From an uncultured Clostridia bacterium (lineage in GTDB: Bacteria; Bacillota; Clostridia; Christensenellales; Borkfalkiaceae): DNA of 8,649 nt. The notes below the pieces were generated by a model. The model saw only the letters and a program-made list of their open reading frames with translations. It ran no database searches and was not told where the DNA came from. Shown piece after piece: positions 1 to 7,394 of this stretch. The stretch spans positions 1-8,649 of the forward strand of contig CAMWKX010000043.1 in the NCBI GenBank assembly GCA_947174955.1, read 5' to 3'. The position numbers and the translations under genes are program-made. The first letter of the stretch is position 1; each line of letters starts with the position of its first letter.

Positions 1-1440
1 TCCGCCTCTCACGCCGGTCTTCTGTCCCTGCAAACGCTGTCTGCGCGCCTCTTCCTGCTCGCGCAGGATACGCTCTTCGACACGGCGGTTTTCACGCATT
101 CTGTCGTTGATTTTATTGAAGCCGGAAAGGTTCTTTCTCTGACGGCGGATATCCTCCTCAGCCTCGCGGATAACCGTTTCGACGGAGATATAAACCTCCT
201 CGATTGCCGAGTCGCTCAACCTGCCCGTAAGCGTGTCGTACACGCCGTTGAAATCTATTCTCTCGCATAAAATTACGAACATTGCGGGGTCGGTATTGCG
301 GTACGCCTCGATTTTCTTGACGAAGTCCTCGAAGTTCTTGGCAATCTTGTCCCTCACGCGGCTGCCGCCCTGCGCGTCGCGCAGCTGTAACTTTATGTCC
401 TGACTTTCGTAGTTGTAATCTTCCTGTAAATTTTTGAGCTGTTCTTCCAGATCGGCCGCCTCGTCGTCGAGGTCGCCCACCTTCATATCCGCCTCTACCG
501 CGTCGATTTCGCCGTTCTGGTAGGCGAACAGCACCTTGTCCGTCTCTTCCTTAATTTCGGCAAGGCGCGCGTTGGTCTTGTCGCGCTCGGCAAGATATTC
601 GGTCTGCATTCTGTTGAGCTCGCCCTGCAACGCCTCCACGCTGTACAAAAGCGCGGTCTGGTTACGGAAATCGTTGAGGTGCTCGCGCATACCGTCCGTG
701 CGCTCGGCAAACTTCGCCGCGTGAATGATAAAGCCCACGTCGTCGCAGTCGTCCTTGTACTCGTAGTAGTCCACGCCGCGCTTGGCGTTCTTTCTGACGG
801 TTGCCGAAAGCTTCTGCCACTCCTTTGCAACCTCTAACGCGCGTTTTAAACCGTCGACCGTGTCGGAATAGCAGTTATAGCGTGAGACCGCCTCGCGCCA
901 GTCCATAAGCGCCTCGAAAATCTTAACCTGACACTCGGCGGCGTTCTTGCTCTGAGCGTCGGCAACGTGCGAAAGCACTTCCTTCATCTCTTCTAGAACC
1001 GCCTTGCTGTCGGCAAGTTTTCCGCACAGCGTTTCGTTGTCCTTTCTTATCGTCATTATGGCGTCCGCCGCCGTGATGCAGTCGTTTAAGTTGCCGGTGA
1101 GCTGGTTTAAAATATCCATATCGATTTCCTTCCTTAAATATTTAGCGTCGTTTACAATCTGAACGCGCTTTTTGTCCGTCTTTGCAAGGTTGACTTCCTT
1201 TCTGCTTGTGCCCGTAATCATCGAAACGATCAGTTTGATGAGCTCCTTGATATCGTCCTCGCATTTCGAAAAGCCGTAGTTTACGCCGTAGGTAGCCATT
1301 TTGTACAAATCGCCGTAAATGGTTTCCGCAAGCGCGGCGCACCCGTCGTTGACGTAGCCCTCCGTACTCTCGCGTTCGACCGTCTTGTCGTACCTTATTC
1401 CGTTGTCGTCCAAAATTTTGAAAAGTTGTTCTTTCGTCAT
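1..1440 (-). CDS. Coiled-coil protein, 3' end outside window (480+ aa)
   Basis: The frame is open for 480 codons from ATG 1440 to the left edge, so the C-terminus is missing. Residues 1-107 form a small, probably helical head (MTKEQLFKILDDNG at the start). Most of the remainder is strongly charged helix with heptad-like spacing: about 261-305 (ALQGELNRMQTEYLAERDK), 325-350 (AADLEEQLKNLQEDY) and about 425-475, where a basic Arg/Glu-rich helix (RRVEERILREQEEARRQRL) leads into a Gly-containing stretch at the edge. No signal peptide, membrane helix or enzyme motif is visible. Such proteins commonly act as structural or bridging components, and here it may be a scaffold for the other cluster products (inference). 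An in-frame ATG at codon 108 has a much better ribosome site than the first ATG. The family is not recognised. Confidence 0.8.
   Translation of the reverse strand, partial: MTKEQLFKILDDNGIRYDKTVERESTEGYVNDGCAALAETIYGDLYKMATYGVNYGFSKCEDDIKELIKLIVSMITGTSRKEVNLAKTDKKRVQIVNDAKYLRKEIDMDILNQLTGNLNDCITAADAIMTIRKDNETLCGKLADSKAVLEEMKEVLSHVADAQSKNAAECQVKIFEALMDWREAVSRYNCYSDTVDGLKRALEVAKEWQKLSATVRKNAKRGVDYYEYKDDCDDVGFIIHAAKFAERTDGMREHLNDFRNQTALLYSVEALQGELNRMQTEYLAERDKTNARLAEIKEETDKVLFAYQNGEIDAVEADMKVGDLDDEAADLEEQLKNLQEDYNYESQDIKLQLRDAQGGSRVRDKIAKNFEDFVKKIEAYRNTDPAMFVILCERIDFNGVYDTLTGRLSDSAIEEVYISVETVIREAEEDIRRQRKNLSGFNKINDRMRENRRVEERILREQEEARRQRLQGQKTGVRGG
1117..1135 (-). promoter_or_regulatory. Strong internal Shine-Dalgarno plus in-frame ATG inside the coiled-coil gene
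   Basis: AAGGAAGG at 1135-1128 stands 8 nt before an ATG at 1119-1117, which is in frame as codon 108. It could drive a second, shorter product lacking the N-terminal head, or mark the start of a formerly separate gene. No stop separates the two parts in this sequence. Confidence 0.5.
1437..1440 (-). promoter_or_regulatory. ATGA stop-start overlap (translational coupling)
   Basis: On the minus strand ATG at 1440-1438 overlaps the upstream TGA at 1439-1437. A GGGGGA-type purine run lies about 5 nt before the ATG. This is the usual arrangement for termination-reinitiation, and it fixes the start of the coiled-coil gene. Confidence 0.75.
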
Positions 1441-2513
1441 AATTTCCCCCATTCGTTGTCGCATACTACGCGGTCAATCAAGCCGTCAAGCGCATTTTTT
1501 ATCGGCGTTAGCTTGCCGTTTATAAAGAACTGAACGTCGTCGTCGCTGAAAACGTACCTTATTTTTCCGCGCTCTCCCGCGCTCTCTTTCAGTCGCGTGA
1601 AGCGCGCGTAATTATCCTTGATCATAAGCTCGCTGATGTCCTTTCTCTGCTTGCCCGAAAGATATTTATGCCCGCCCGCGTTGTTGTTGACAAAGTACAG
1701 CCAGATTTCGTTGCCCTGCAAACCATCCAGTGCCGCCTTAAACGCCGAGGTGTTGTTCACTCTGAACACACGGTTTGTATCGTCCAGCCAGATATTCACG
1801 TCGCCGCAGATTTTCATAGCTTCGCTCCCGTGAGCGAACACCCGCTTCGCTTCGTCCGCCGTCAGACGCATTATCCCGAACAGCGGCGCGCGCGTGCGGT
1901 TGCGCTTGCAGGAGATAAGCACCGTTTCGGCAAACTTGTCGCCGTCGCTCATAGGGTTGTGCGCAATGTTTCCGCGCCCGCTCTCTATGCCGAATTTCAA
2001 CCGTATTCTGTCGGCGTTTTCCGCGCAGGAATACTTGCCGTCCGTATAGTCCGAAAGCGCCTTCTGCGCGCCCGCGAGCATATCCACGAACATTCGCGCC
2101 GCAGTCCGCTGTAATTCCTCCCAGTTGTCGGGAGTCGCGCCGTCAAGACAGCGCGGGGCTTGCTCGCAGTACACGACTTTGGAATAATAGTCGCACGCAA
2201 CGCGGCAACGGAATTCCTCCGTTCGGTCGGTTGAAATATAGTCCTTGTCGTAATAGAAAGCCATTTTGACAACCGCGCGCGGCTCGCCCAGAGCCACCGC
2301 CTCGCGGCACAGCCCGATAGCCTTGTCGACGAGCGAATAGTCGCCTCCGCCGCCCAGCCACTTGCAGTAAAAGCTTTCCGACAGTGCGAACAGCTCTTTG
2401 CCGCGCGCCGTAAATTTAAGTTCGGGCACGGTGTCGGATATCAGCTTTTTACCCGAAAGGCTTGCCATCTGCCCGTCGTACAGTTCCAGTATTTGCTCGT
2501 CAGTTATTTTCAA
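1437..2513 (-). CDS. Unrecognised soluble protein with weak Sel1/TPR-like N-terminal region (358 aa)
   Basis: No family is recognised with confidence. The N-terminal half is helical. Residues about 63-115 (DKAIGLCREAVALGEPRAVVKMAFYYDK) have the small-residue and aromatic spacing of a Sel1/TPR helix pair, but only about one unit is convincing. The C-terminal half (about 190-358) is mixed alpha/beta, with segments such as VNIWLDDTNRVFRV, NEIWLYFVNN and DDDVQFFINGKL. It contains no signal peptide, membrane helix or catalytic motif I can name. The start chosen is TTG at 2513, preceded by GAGGTGG with a short 3-nt spacing; the next in-frame ATG (residue 16) lacks a ribosome site. The gene begins inside the end of the surface-protein gene (14-nt overlap) and its TGA overlaps the next ATG as ATGA, so coupling to both neighbours is likely. 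Sel1/TPR-type folds usually scaffold proteins, which would suit an adaptor, but that is inference. Confidence 0.75.
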   Translation of the reverse strand: MKITDEQILELYDGQMASLSGKKLISDTVPELKFTARGKELFALSESFYCKWLGGGGDYSLVDKAIGLCREAVALGEPRAVVKMAFYYDKDYISTDRTEEFRCRVACDYYSKVVYCEQAPRCLDGATPDNWEELQRTAARMFVDMLAGAQKALSDYTDGKYSCAENADRIRLKFGIESGRGNIAHNPMSDGDKFAETVLISCKRNRTRAPLFGIMRLTADEAKRVFAHGSEAMKICGDVNIWLDDTNRVFRVNNTSAFKAALDGLQGNEIWLYFVNNNAGGHKYLSGKQRKDISELMIKDNYARFTRLKESAGERGKIRYVFSDDDVQFFINGKLTPIKNALDGLIDRVVCDNEWGKL

Positions 2514-3102
2514 CTTCCACCTCTTCGCTCTCCAACACTCCGCTTATTTTAAACGTGACCGTTCTGCGCGTCGTGTTGTCGTCGTCGCCGCCGATATCGA
2601 TTTCGAAAACGTAATCGCCCGCGGCCTGTATTTCGTAACTTCCCTCGTTGCTATAGACGAACTCACCGCCAGTTTCATATTCGGAGTCGGGATAAACCTT
2701 TTCGCCGTTGAGATAAACGCTTACGCTCCATATATGCGCATTGCCCTTCCAGCTTACCGTATCGCCCACGCGTACCGCAGTGTCGTAGTCGTCGTAAGGT
2801 ATTCTGTTTACGAAAAACTCAACCGATCCCGCCGCGGGCGCAACCGTAAATCTTATCGAAGCGTTTTCGAGGTCGTAATTTTCGTAGAAGTCCGCGTACA
2901 AGCTGTATGCGTATTCGCGCGCTTCCTTGTACTTAAAGTACTTTCGAACGAACTCCTTATCTTTCTCGATTACGTTATGTAAGGTATACGTAAACTGATG
3001 CTCCTCTCCGTCGTAAACGAGGTTTTCGGGAAGATGCCAGTCTACGCTTGCCGAACGCTTCTGAATTGTATAAGTAACACTCCTGTTAGAGTCATACCAC
3101 AA
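2500..3102 (-). CDS. C-terminal part of the same MBG/YDG-repeat surface protein, in the shifted frame
   Basis: This frame is open from 3282 (stop at 3285-3283) to the TGA at 2500-2502 and contains no ATG at its head. The TTG at 3102 that gives a 200-aa product is unconvincing, since it lies in the middle of a repeat and has no clear ribosome site. Read through from 3219, the segment adds 239 residues to the upstream part. It holds the second half of the third YDG repeat, a fourth repeat beginning VDWHLPENLVYDG (near 3010), which lacks the usual DAGTY-like strand, and a terminal beta-rich domain (VSVYLNGEKVYPD, then GDYVFEIDIGGDDD). The end is strongly acidic (ESEEVEVENN). No membrane helix or sorting signal is visible. 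If the frame break is real, this part is probably untranslated; if it is a sequence error, it is simply the carboxyl end of a 1062-aa protein. It overlaps the next gene by 14 nt. Confidence 0.65.
   Translation of the reverse strand: MWYDSNRSVTYTIQKRSASVDWHLPENLVYDGEEHQFTYTLHNVIEKDKEFVRKYFKYKEAREYAYSLYADFYENYDLENASIRFTVAPAAGSVEFFVNRIPYDDYDTAVRVGDTVSWKGNAHIWSVSVYLNGEKVYPDSEYETGGEFVYSNEGSYEIQAAGDYVFEIDIGGDDDNTTRRTVTFKISGVLESEEVEVENN
3007..3029 (-). repeat. 23-bp direct repeat, copy B
   Basis: Identical over 23 bases to 3257-3279. It encodes ENLVYDG at the opening of the fourth YDG-type repeat, in the downstream reading frame. The start-to-start distance from the other copy is 250 bp. Confidence 0.9.
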
Positions 3103-3166
3103 AGTGTAGTTGTTTGCCGCAGCACAGTCGGGGTCGATGCTCGCCCAGGCATTATGCTCGCCCGCG

Positions 3167-5689
3167 TCAACGGCGTCGCCTTTGTTTATTATCAGGCGGA
3201 TATCGTCGTCCTCGTAGCCCTTTTTCCAGAATGACGGCGGTAACGTTTTTCGCCGTTCCGTCGTAAACGAGGTTTTCGGTATTCAGCCATTCAACCTTTA
3301 ACTGATAACGCCCTACCGTCAACTTACCGTACACGTAACGGATATCGTAGTTATTCGAGGTAAGTCCCGAAATCCTGACCCCGCCTTCATATTCGCCGTA
3401 GTCCTTTCCGACATACTCGACCATAGCGGTGCCGCCGAGCGAGCTTACACCTTCGCCGTCGACAAAGCCTTCGCACTGATCGGCAAAAACCGTAACGGGC
3501 TTGGGGTCGACTTTGCCGTAGGCAACAATCACGTTATTTGCCGTAACCGTAAGCGGCTTCTTTTCTATGGTATATAAGCGGGACGCGCCCGTAAGGGTGT
3601 AATTGGTGTTCGTAATCGCAGCCGTTGCGGTATAAGTTCCCGCGTTTTTACTTCCGCCGCTCACCGTCACGGGTATCGCGCCGTCCGCGGGTACGCCCGT
3701 TACCGTTGCCGTGGGACACTGCATAGAGCCGTTGTATTCGAGATTTTCGTAGTTCGCCCAGTCGACCGCCACGGGACAGCGCGTGATAGTCACGCTGTTG
3801 TTCGGGTTGGTGACCTGATAGTCCAGATTGGTAATAGCGTTGGTAACTATCGTAAAGCTGTAAGTGCCCGCGTCTTTAAAAGTTTTTAACCCGGGCAGCG
3901 TATAATCGACGGGGTGCCCTTCGACCTGCTGATCTTCGGCAAGGCTGACCGATACGTTCTTCATAGTGCCGTCGTAAACGGTGCTTTCAGGCAGGTTCCA
4001 GTCGAAAGTGATCTGTTTGCGGTTGATTTTCAACTGCACCGAAGCTTCCGTAACCGCGCCGAGAGAGGTGATTTCGTCGCCGCCGACTACCACTCTCACC
4101 CTGTAAGTGCCCGCTCTTTCGGAGGGCTTGGGGTGGGCAAGGCTCACGCTGTCCGTGTGCCATCTCGCCTGAGTTTCGTCGTCGAAAAACCAGCTGTACG
4201 TTATTGCTATTCCGTCGGCTTCGTGCTGACCGACCGATAAAAGCGTGACGTCGTCGCCGTAGGTTATCGTGTTGCCGGGCGCGGAAGTGCTTACCGTAAC
4301 GGTCGGCCTATTAAGCGACCAATGCGCGCTTATCGTTATATCGTCGGCAAGCACTTTCGTTAAATCGGTGAAAAACTCACCGCTACACTTCCATCTGCAA
4401 GTAAAGCCATTGCGGGGCTTCAAGTCGTCCAAAAAAGTGCTCGCCATAGTCTCCGTCAGATATTTGTAATCAGTCCGACCGTATACGTCGTCGAAACACA
4501 GTTCAGGCTGTTTTTCGCGCATAGGGTACTTGTTGTCGTTGCCGTCGTCCGCCTTTATGCGGTAGACCCTTTTGAACTTGACGTCCGCAACCGTGCTTTC
4601 CGTCACGGTACCCGAAACGCCCAAATCCGTGAGTATGTAACTACTGTCGTAGTACGCCCAGTAATAGTTAGCCGCCGAGCCGTCCTCGATGTGCTGTACA
4701 TAGTCGTATTCCACCGTATAAGCCTCGGTATCGAAGCTTGCAAGATCGCCCACGTACACGGGAATAACTCTGCCGCCCACAGCCTTAAAGCCGTCCGCCG
4801 GGTAGTTGAACGCCACATATCCCTCGTTCTCCGCTAAATTTGCGGGCAAAGTCGCGTTGGCGAGCGCGACGGCGTTTTCACAAGAATCTTTGGACGATCG
4901 GGCAAGCGACCAGAATTTATCTCGTATATCGTTGACCGATTTTTTATCGACCTTAATCGTTTTACCTTCTATTTTACCGCTTTTAAGTAAGTTGGTGTCA
5001 TCGAACGCGATGTCAGCGGGCAGACTGTAATTTTTTATACCGCCGTTTGCAAGCACCTTACAGCTGACATAGTTGACGGGCTTGCCGTTAAACGTTTCGG
5101 GAATTATAACCGTGTCGCTTCTGCCCGCGAGCACGTCGGTAACCGTATAGCCGCCCGAAGTGTTGCGCTTGAACACCAGCGTTCTTTTGCCCCTGCCCTG
5201 ACCGAAAAATCCGTCCGCAAACGTGAAGCCCGCGTAAACTACCGCGCCGGCGATGAACACCGCGGCAACCGCAAGCGCAAACCACTTGTTTTTGATAACG
5301 CGCGAAGCGACCAGCGCGCTCACAATCGCGCACACGATATTGAACGCGTGAACGCAAGCCCAAAGCGTCAGCGCGCCGTTTGTAATAACCGTGCCGTCGC
5401 CGCCTAAAATAATTGCCAGTCCGATAAGGAAAAAGAGGGCGTACAGCACGATATAGCTCAGCCACACGCCGATAGAATACTTGAAGCGGAAGTTGGTAAA
5501 TAACAGACTGACCGCAAGATAGAGCGCGTCGAAAACGAGCAGCAGAATCGGGCACGCAAGATACTTGCCCGCCTCGCCGCCCGCAATGAGCATTGCGATT
5601 ATTACTATATCTACCGCCGCCGCACTTACCGCGCAGGCAAGCAGTAACCATTTGGAACCGATAAGTCCCTTTGCTCCGTTTTTCAGCAT
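3167..5689 (-). CDS. Membrane-anchored MBG/YDG-repeat surface protein, N-terminal part up to frame break (840 aa)
   Basis: Five hydrophobic helices lie at about residues 14-37, 43-66, 75-95, 107-128 and 136-157. Cytoplasmic-side loops are basic (FRFK near 67-70, RVIKNK near 130-135), so the positive-inside rule gives N-terminus in and everything after about 160 outside. Next come a BspA-like leucine-rich segment (about 170-235, IIPETFNGKPV), a region without clear similarity, and a degenerate InlB/Listeria-Bacteroides-like repeat ending ITISAHW (about 410-458). An Ig-like domain (about 459-557) is followed by YDG-type repeats (VYDGT near 571, YNGS near 651), an MBG_2-like domain (about 715-795, VAYGKVDPKP) and a third YDG repeat (VYDGT near 810). 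After K823 the frame drifts into a basic, low-complexity end and stops at 3167. The intact product would continue in the 3219-2500 frame and total 1062 aa. The role is probably cell-surface binding or structure; no LPXTG signal is seen. The start ATG follows the upstream TGA by 1 nt, with only a weak AGGG as ribosome site. Confidence 0.8.
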   Translation of the reverse strand: MLKNGAKGLIGSKWLLLACAVSAAAVDIVIIAMLIAGGEAGKYLACPILLLVFDALYLAVSLLFTNFRFKYSIGVWLSYIVLYALFFLIGLAIILGGDGTVITNGALTLWACVHAFNIVCAIVSALVASRVIKNKWFALAVAAVFIAGAVVYAGFTFADGFFGQGRGKRTLVFKRNTSGGYTVTDVLAGRSDTVIIPETFNGKPVNYVSCKVLANGGIKNYSLPADIAFDDTNLLKSGKIEGKTIKVDKKSVNDIRDKFWSLARSSKDSCENAVALANATLPANLAENEGYVAFNYPADGFKAVGGRVIPVYVGDLASFDTEAYTVEYDYVQHIEDGSAANYYWAYYDSSYILTDLGVSGTVTESTVADVKFKRVYRIKADDGNDNKYPMREKQPELCFDDVYGRTDYKYLTETMASTFLDDLKPRNGFTCRWKCSGEFFTDLTKVLADDITISAHWSLNRPTVTVSTSAPGNTITYGDDVTLLSVGQHEADGIAITYSWFFDDETQARWHTDSVSLAHPKPSERAGTYRVRVVVGGDEITSLGAVTEASVQLKINRKQITFDWNLPESTVYDGTMKNVSVSLAEDQQVEGHPVDYTLPGLKTFKDAGTYSFTIVTNAITNLDYQVTNPNNSVTITRCPVAVDWANYENLEYNGSMQCPTATVTGVPADGAIPVTVSGGSKNAGTYTATAAITNTNYTLTGASRLYTIEKKPLTVTANNVIVAYGKVDPKPVTVFADQCEGFVDGEGVSSLGGTAMVEYVGKDYGEYEGGVRISGLTSNNYDIRYVYGKLTVGRYQLKVEWLNTENLVYDGTAKNVTAVILEKGLRGRRYPPDNKQRRRR
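3217..3226 (-). other. Frame break (one extra base) in the MBG-repeat gene
   Basis: The coding strand reads GAAAAAGGGC: five A then three G. Reading GAA AAA and then skipping one base to GGC TAC GAG joins the upstream repeat ...AVILEK to GYEDDDIRL in the downstream frame. This continues without a stop to 2500. The span 5689-2500 is 3190 bases, exactly 1063 codons plus one. The downstream frame immediately gives DAGEHNAW and NNYTL, the expected second half of a YDG-type repeat (compare NAGTYTAT and NTNYTL in the preceding repeat). The upstream frame instead yields an Arg-rich end. A single-base gain in a short homopolymer, real or from sequencing, is the simplest reading. Confidence 0.85.
3257..3279 (-). 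repeat. 23-bp direct repeat, copy A
   Basis: Identical over 23 bases to 3007-3029. It encodes ENLVYDG at the opening of the third YDG-type repeat, in the upstream reading frame. The two copies bracket the frame break at 3217-3226. Confidence 0.9.
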
Positions 5690-5690
5690 A

Positions 5691-7391
5691 TCACTTTACC
5701 CTAACCGGTTGTTTGACAAACCCGTCTGTTTTTTCCAGATCCATTTTATTGATAACGTAAGTTTCTCTGCCGAGCGCGAACACCAGCGCGGTTTCGTCCT
5801 CCACGCAGTACTTGCCGTCGAAAACGTGCCGCATCCTTACCGAATGCGAAAAGGCGTTCTTGTACCGCGAATACAGTTTTCTCGCCCCCGCCTTTTCCGC
5901 CTCGCTCAGATTTTCAATGCCCGCGCACAGCTTGCACTGACCGCCCACAAGCGCGTCCTTCGTAAATGTTCTGCCGCACCTCTTGCAGTCAGCCGCGCTA
6001 TCTTTGAGCGCCATTGCAAGTCTGTCGTGCACGAAAGTCATTTTGCCCGTCAGATAGCGCACAGGCAACTCGCCCGAGTAATCGGTGTACACCACCTCGG
6101 GATAGGGGCAGTCGGCGCATTTCGCCTCGCCGTCGACTACTATCATCTGACTGCGGCACACGCACGCCGAGCACTGCTTGCCCAGCCGCGCGTTCACGCA
6201 TCCCACCGTAAGAAGATGGTTTACGAACTCGCCGTGCTTTTTGATTTCTTCGAACGCCGCGTCGTCTATGCCGAGGTCTTCCGCGTCATAGTCGAGAGGC
6301 AAATTAACTCTGCGGGAAAGCCCGTCGTCGTCCGTGACCGTATAGCTTATGACGTTGGAGGTAATGAGATTGCCGCCCCCGCAGTTGACGCAGCGCAGCG
6401 TTATACTGCCGCCGAACCCGACTATCGCCTGCAAACGCACTCTGCCGCCGAACGCCACCTCGTAATAATCGTTGAGCCACTCGACGTGCGAAATGCCGAG
6501 CACCTGCACGGAATTGCACGTGACCGCCGCCGCATTTGCGCGGGCGCGCGAGGCGAGGAATTTGTACGTCTTTAAGTCGTAATTGTCCTCGTATTTTTTG
6601 GTTTCGGGGTTCAATACCTGCCGCGTGCTGAAACACAGACTGTCCTTAAAGCTGACGGCAAACCCGCCGTTTACAAGCTCGCGCACGGCGTTGACGGTTA
6701 CGTTGTTTATGTTCGCGCTCTCGTCGTCGGAAAGCCTTACGGGGTCGTCGTTGTCGGGTGCGTCTTCGAGCCGCGCGTTAATCTGCGCCGCCTCCGCCGC
6801 GGCAAGGGGCGAAATTCCGTCCGACGTGCGGCGGAAGAATATCTTGCACATAACCACGTAATGCGACTGCCCCGTGCCCGAAAGTTCGAGCTTGACGGAA
6901 GCGCCGTAAATATGCTCGGTGCCCTTGTTTTTATCGTTGCCCTTCATAATCTGCGCGTCGCCCCGCTTGAAGAAGCGGCGAATAATCTTGCCTAAATTCG
7001 CCTCGACCTGCTTTGCGTCGATATTGCCCGAGCCGTCGCAGCGCTTGTATTCGATAATCGAAAACCTGTCGTGAAAATCGCGCGCAATCCTGTATATGAG
7101 CTGCTTCCACTCGGAAGTGCCGTCGTCGAACGCCATACCGCGGCGGACGGGAGCAAACCAGCTTGCGCCGTCCTTTTTCATAGCTACCGCCGCGCCTTCC
7201 GCGTTTGCGCCCGCGCGCTCCTCGTAGACGTATTCCGCGCCGTCGGTACAGATGACCCAGGAGCCGTCCTCGCCCTTTTCGGCGCGCGCTCCCGCACCGT
7301 CGAGATAGCCCGAACGCAGAATTTTAACCATATTGGCGTACGTTTCTCTGTACTCGCCGCCTATAATTACCTTTTTCCTTCCTTCGGGCAT
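5691..7391 (-). CDS. Unrecognised protein with two zinc ribbons (566 aa)
   Basis: I do not recognise the family. Residues 1-330 look like a soluble mixed alpha/beta region. An isolated CX2C follows at C334/C337. Two complete four-cysteine sets are visible: C407/C410 with C425/C428 (CX2C-X14-CX2C) and C469/C472 with C486/C489 (CX2C-X13-CX2C), both classic zinc-ribbon spacing; C398 and C412 are extra. The last 75 residues are a cysteine-poor globular end. No signal peptide, membrane helix or recognisable catalytic motif is seen. Zinc ribbons commonly serve nucleic-acid or protein binding. The gene directly follows a helicase that also has a Cys-rich tail, so a partner role on the same substrate is a reasonable inference. 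The ATG start has a good Shine-Dalgarno at 7399-7404. TGA is separated by 1 nt from the next ATG. The gene model is secure; the function is unknown. Confidence 0.85.
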   Translation of the reverse strand: MPEGRKKVIIGGEYRETYANMVKILRSGYLDGAGARAEKGEDGSWVICTDGAEYVYEERAGANAEGAAVAMKKDGASWFAPVRRGMAFDDGTSEWKQLIYRIARDFHDRFSIIEYKRCDGSGNIDAKQVEANLGKIIRRFFKRGDAQIMKGNDKNKGTEHIYGASVKLELSGTGQSHYVVMCKIFFRRTSDGISPLAAAEAAQINARLEDAPDNDDPVRLSDDESANINNVTVNAVRELVNGGFAVSFKDSLCFSTRQVLNPETKKYEDNYDLKTYKFLASRARANAAAVTCNSVQVLGISHVEWLNDYYEVAFGGRVRLQAIVGFGGSITLRCVNCGGGNLITSNVISYTVTDDDGLSRRVNLPLDYDAEDLGIDDAAFEEIKKHGEFVNHLLTVGCVNARLGKQCSACVCRSQMIVVDGEAKCADCPYPEVVYTDYSGELPVRYLTGKMTFVHDRLAMALKDSAADCKRCGRTFTKDALVGGQCKLCAGIENLSEAEKAGARKLYSRYKNAFSHSVRMRHVFDGKYCVEDETALVFALGRETYVINKMDLEKTDGFVKQPVRVK

Positions 7392-7394
7392 AGC

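Larger units (their letters stand above)
2780..4020 (-). repeat. Tandem YDG/MBG-type beta-domain array
   Basis: Protein-level repeats of about 75-85 residues share an opening of the form W-x-x-x-E-N-L-x-Y-D/N-G and, in most copies, a later D/N-A-G-x-Y/H strand and an N-Y-x-L/V turn. Openings lie near 4010 (DWNLPESTVYDG), 3770 (DWANYENLEYNG), 3290 (EWLNTENLVYDG) and 3040 (DWHLPENLVYDG). One MBG_2-like domain lies between the second and third copies (about 3550-3305). The DNA is diverged between most copies; only the last two share a long identical stretch. Confidence 0.75.

Noticed and set aside
2398..2982. Plus-strand open frame of 194 codons
   Set aside because: It is antisense across the junction of two well-supported minus-strand genes, with no ribosome site and no recognisable features.
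3217..3226. Programmed -1 ribosomal frameshift on the A5G3 run
   Set aside because: The downstream frame is +1 (or -2) relative to the upstream one, so a classical -1 X XXY YYZ slip would not reach it, and the heptamer is not in the right phase. I saw no rare-codon or stop arrangement typical of +1 sites.
5565..6575. Long plus-strand open frame of 336 codons
   Set aside because: It lies wholly antisense to the membrane-protein and zinc-ribbon genes, has no ribosome site and encodes a His/Arg/Ala-rich product without domain features. It mirrors the codon use of the real genes.
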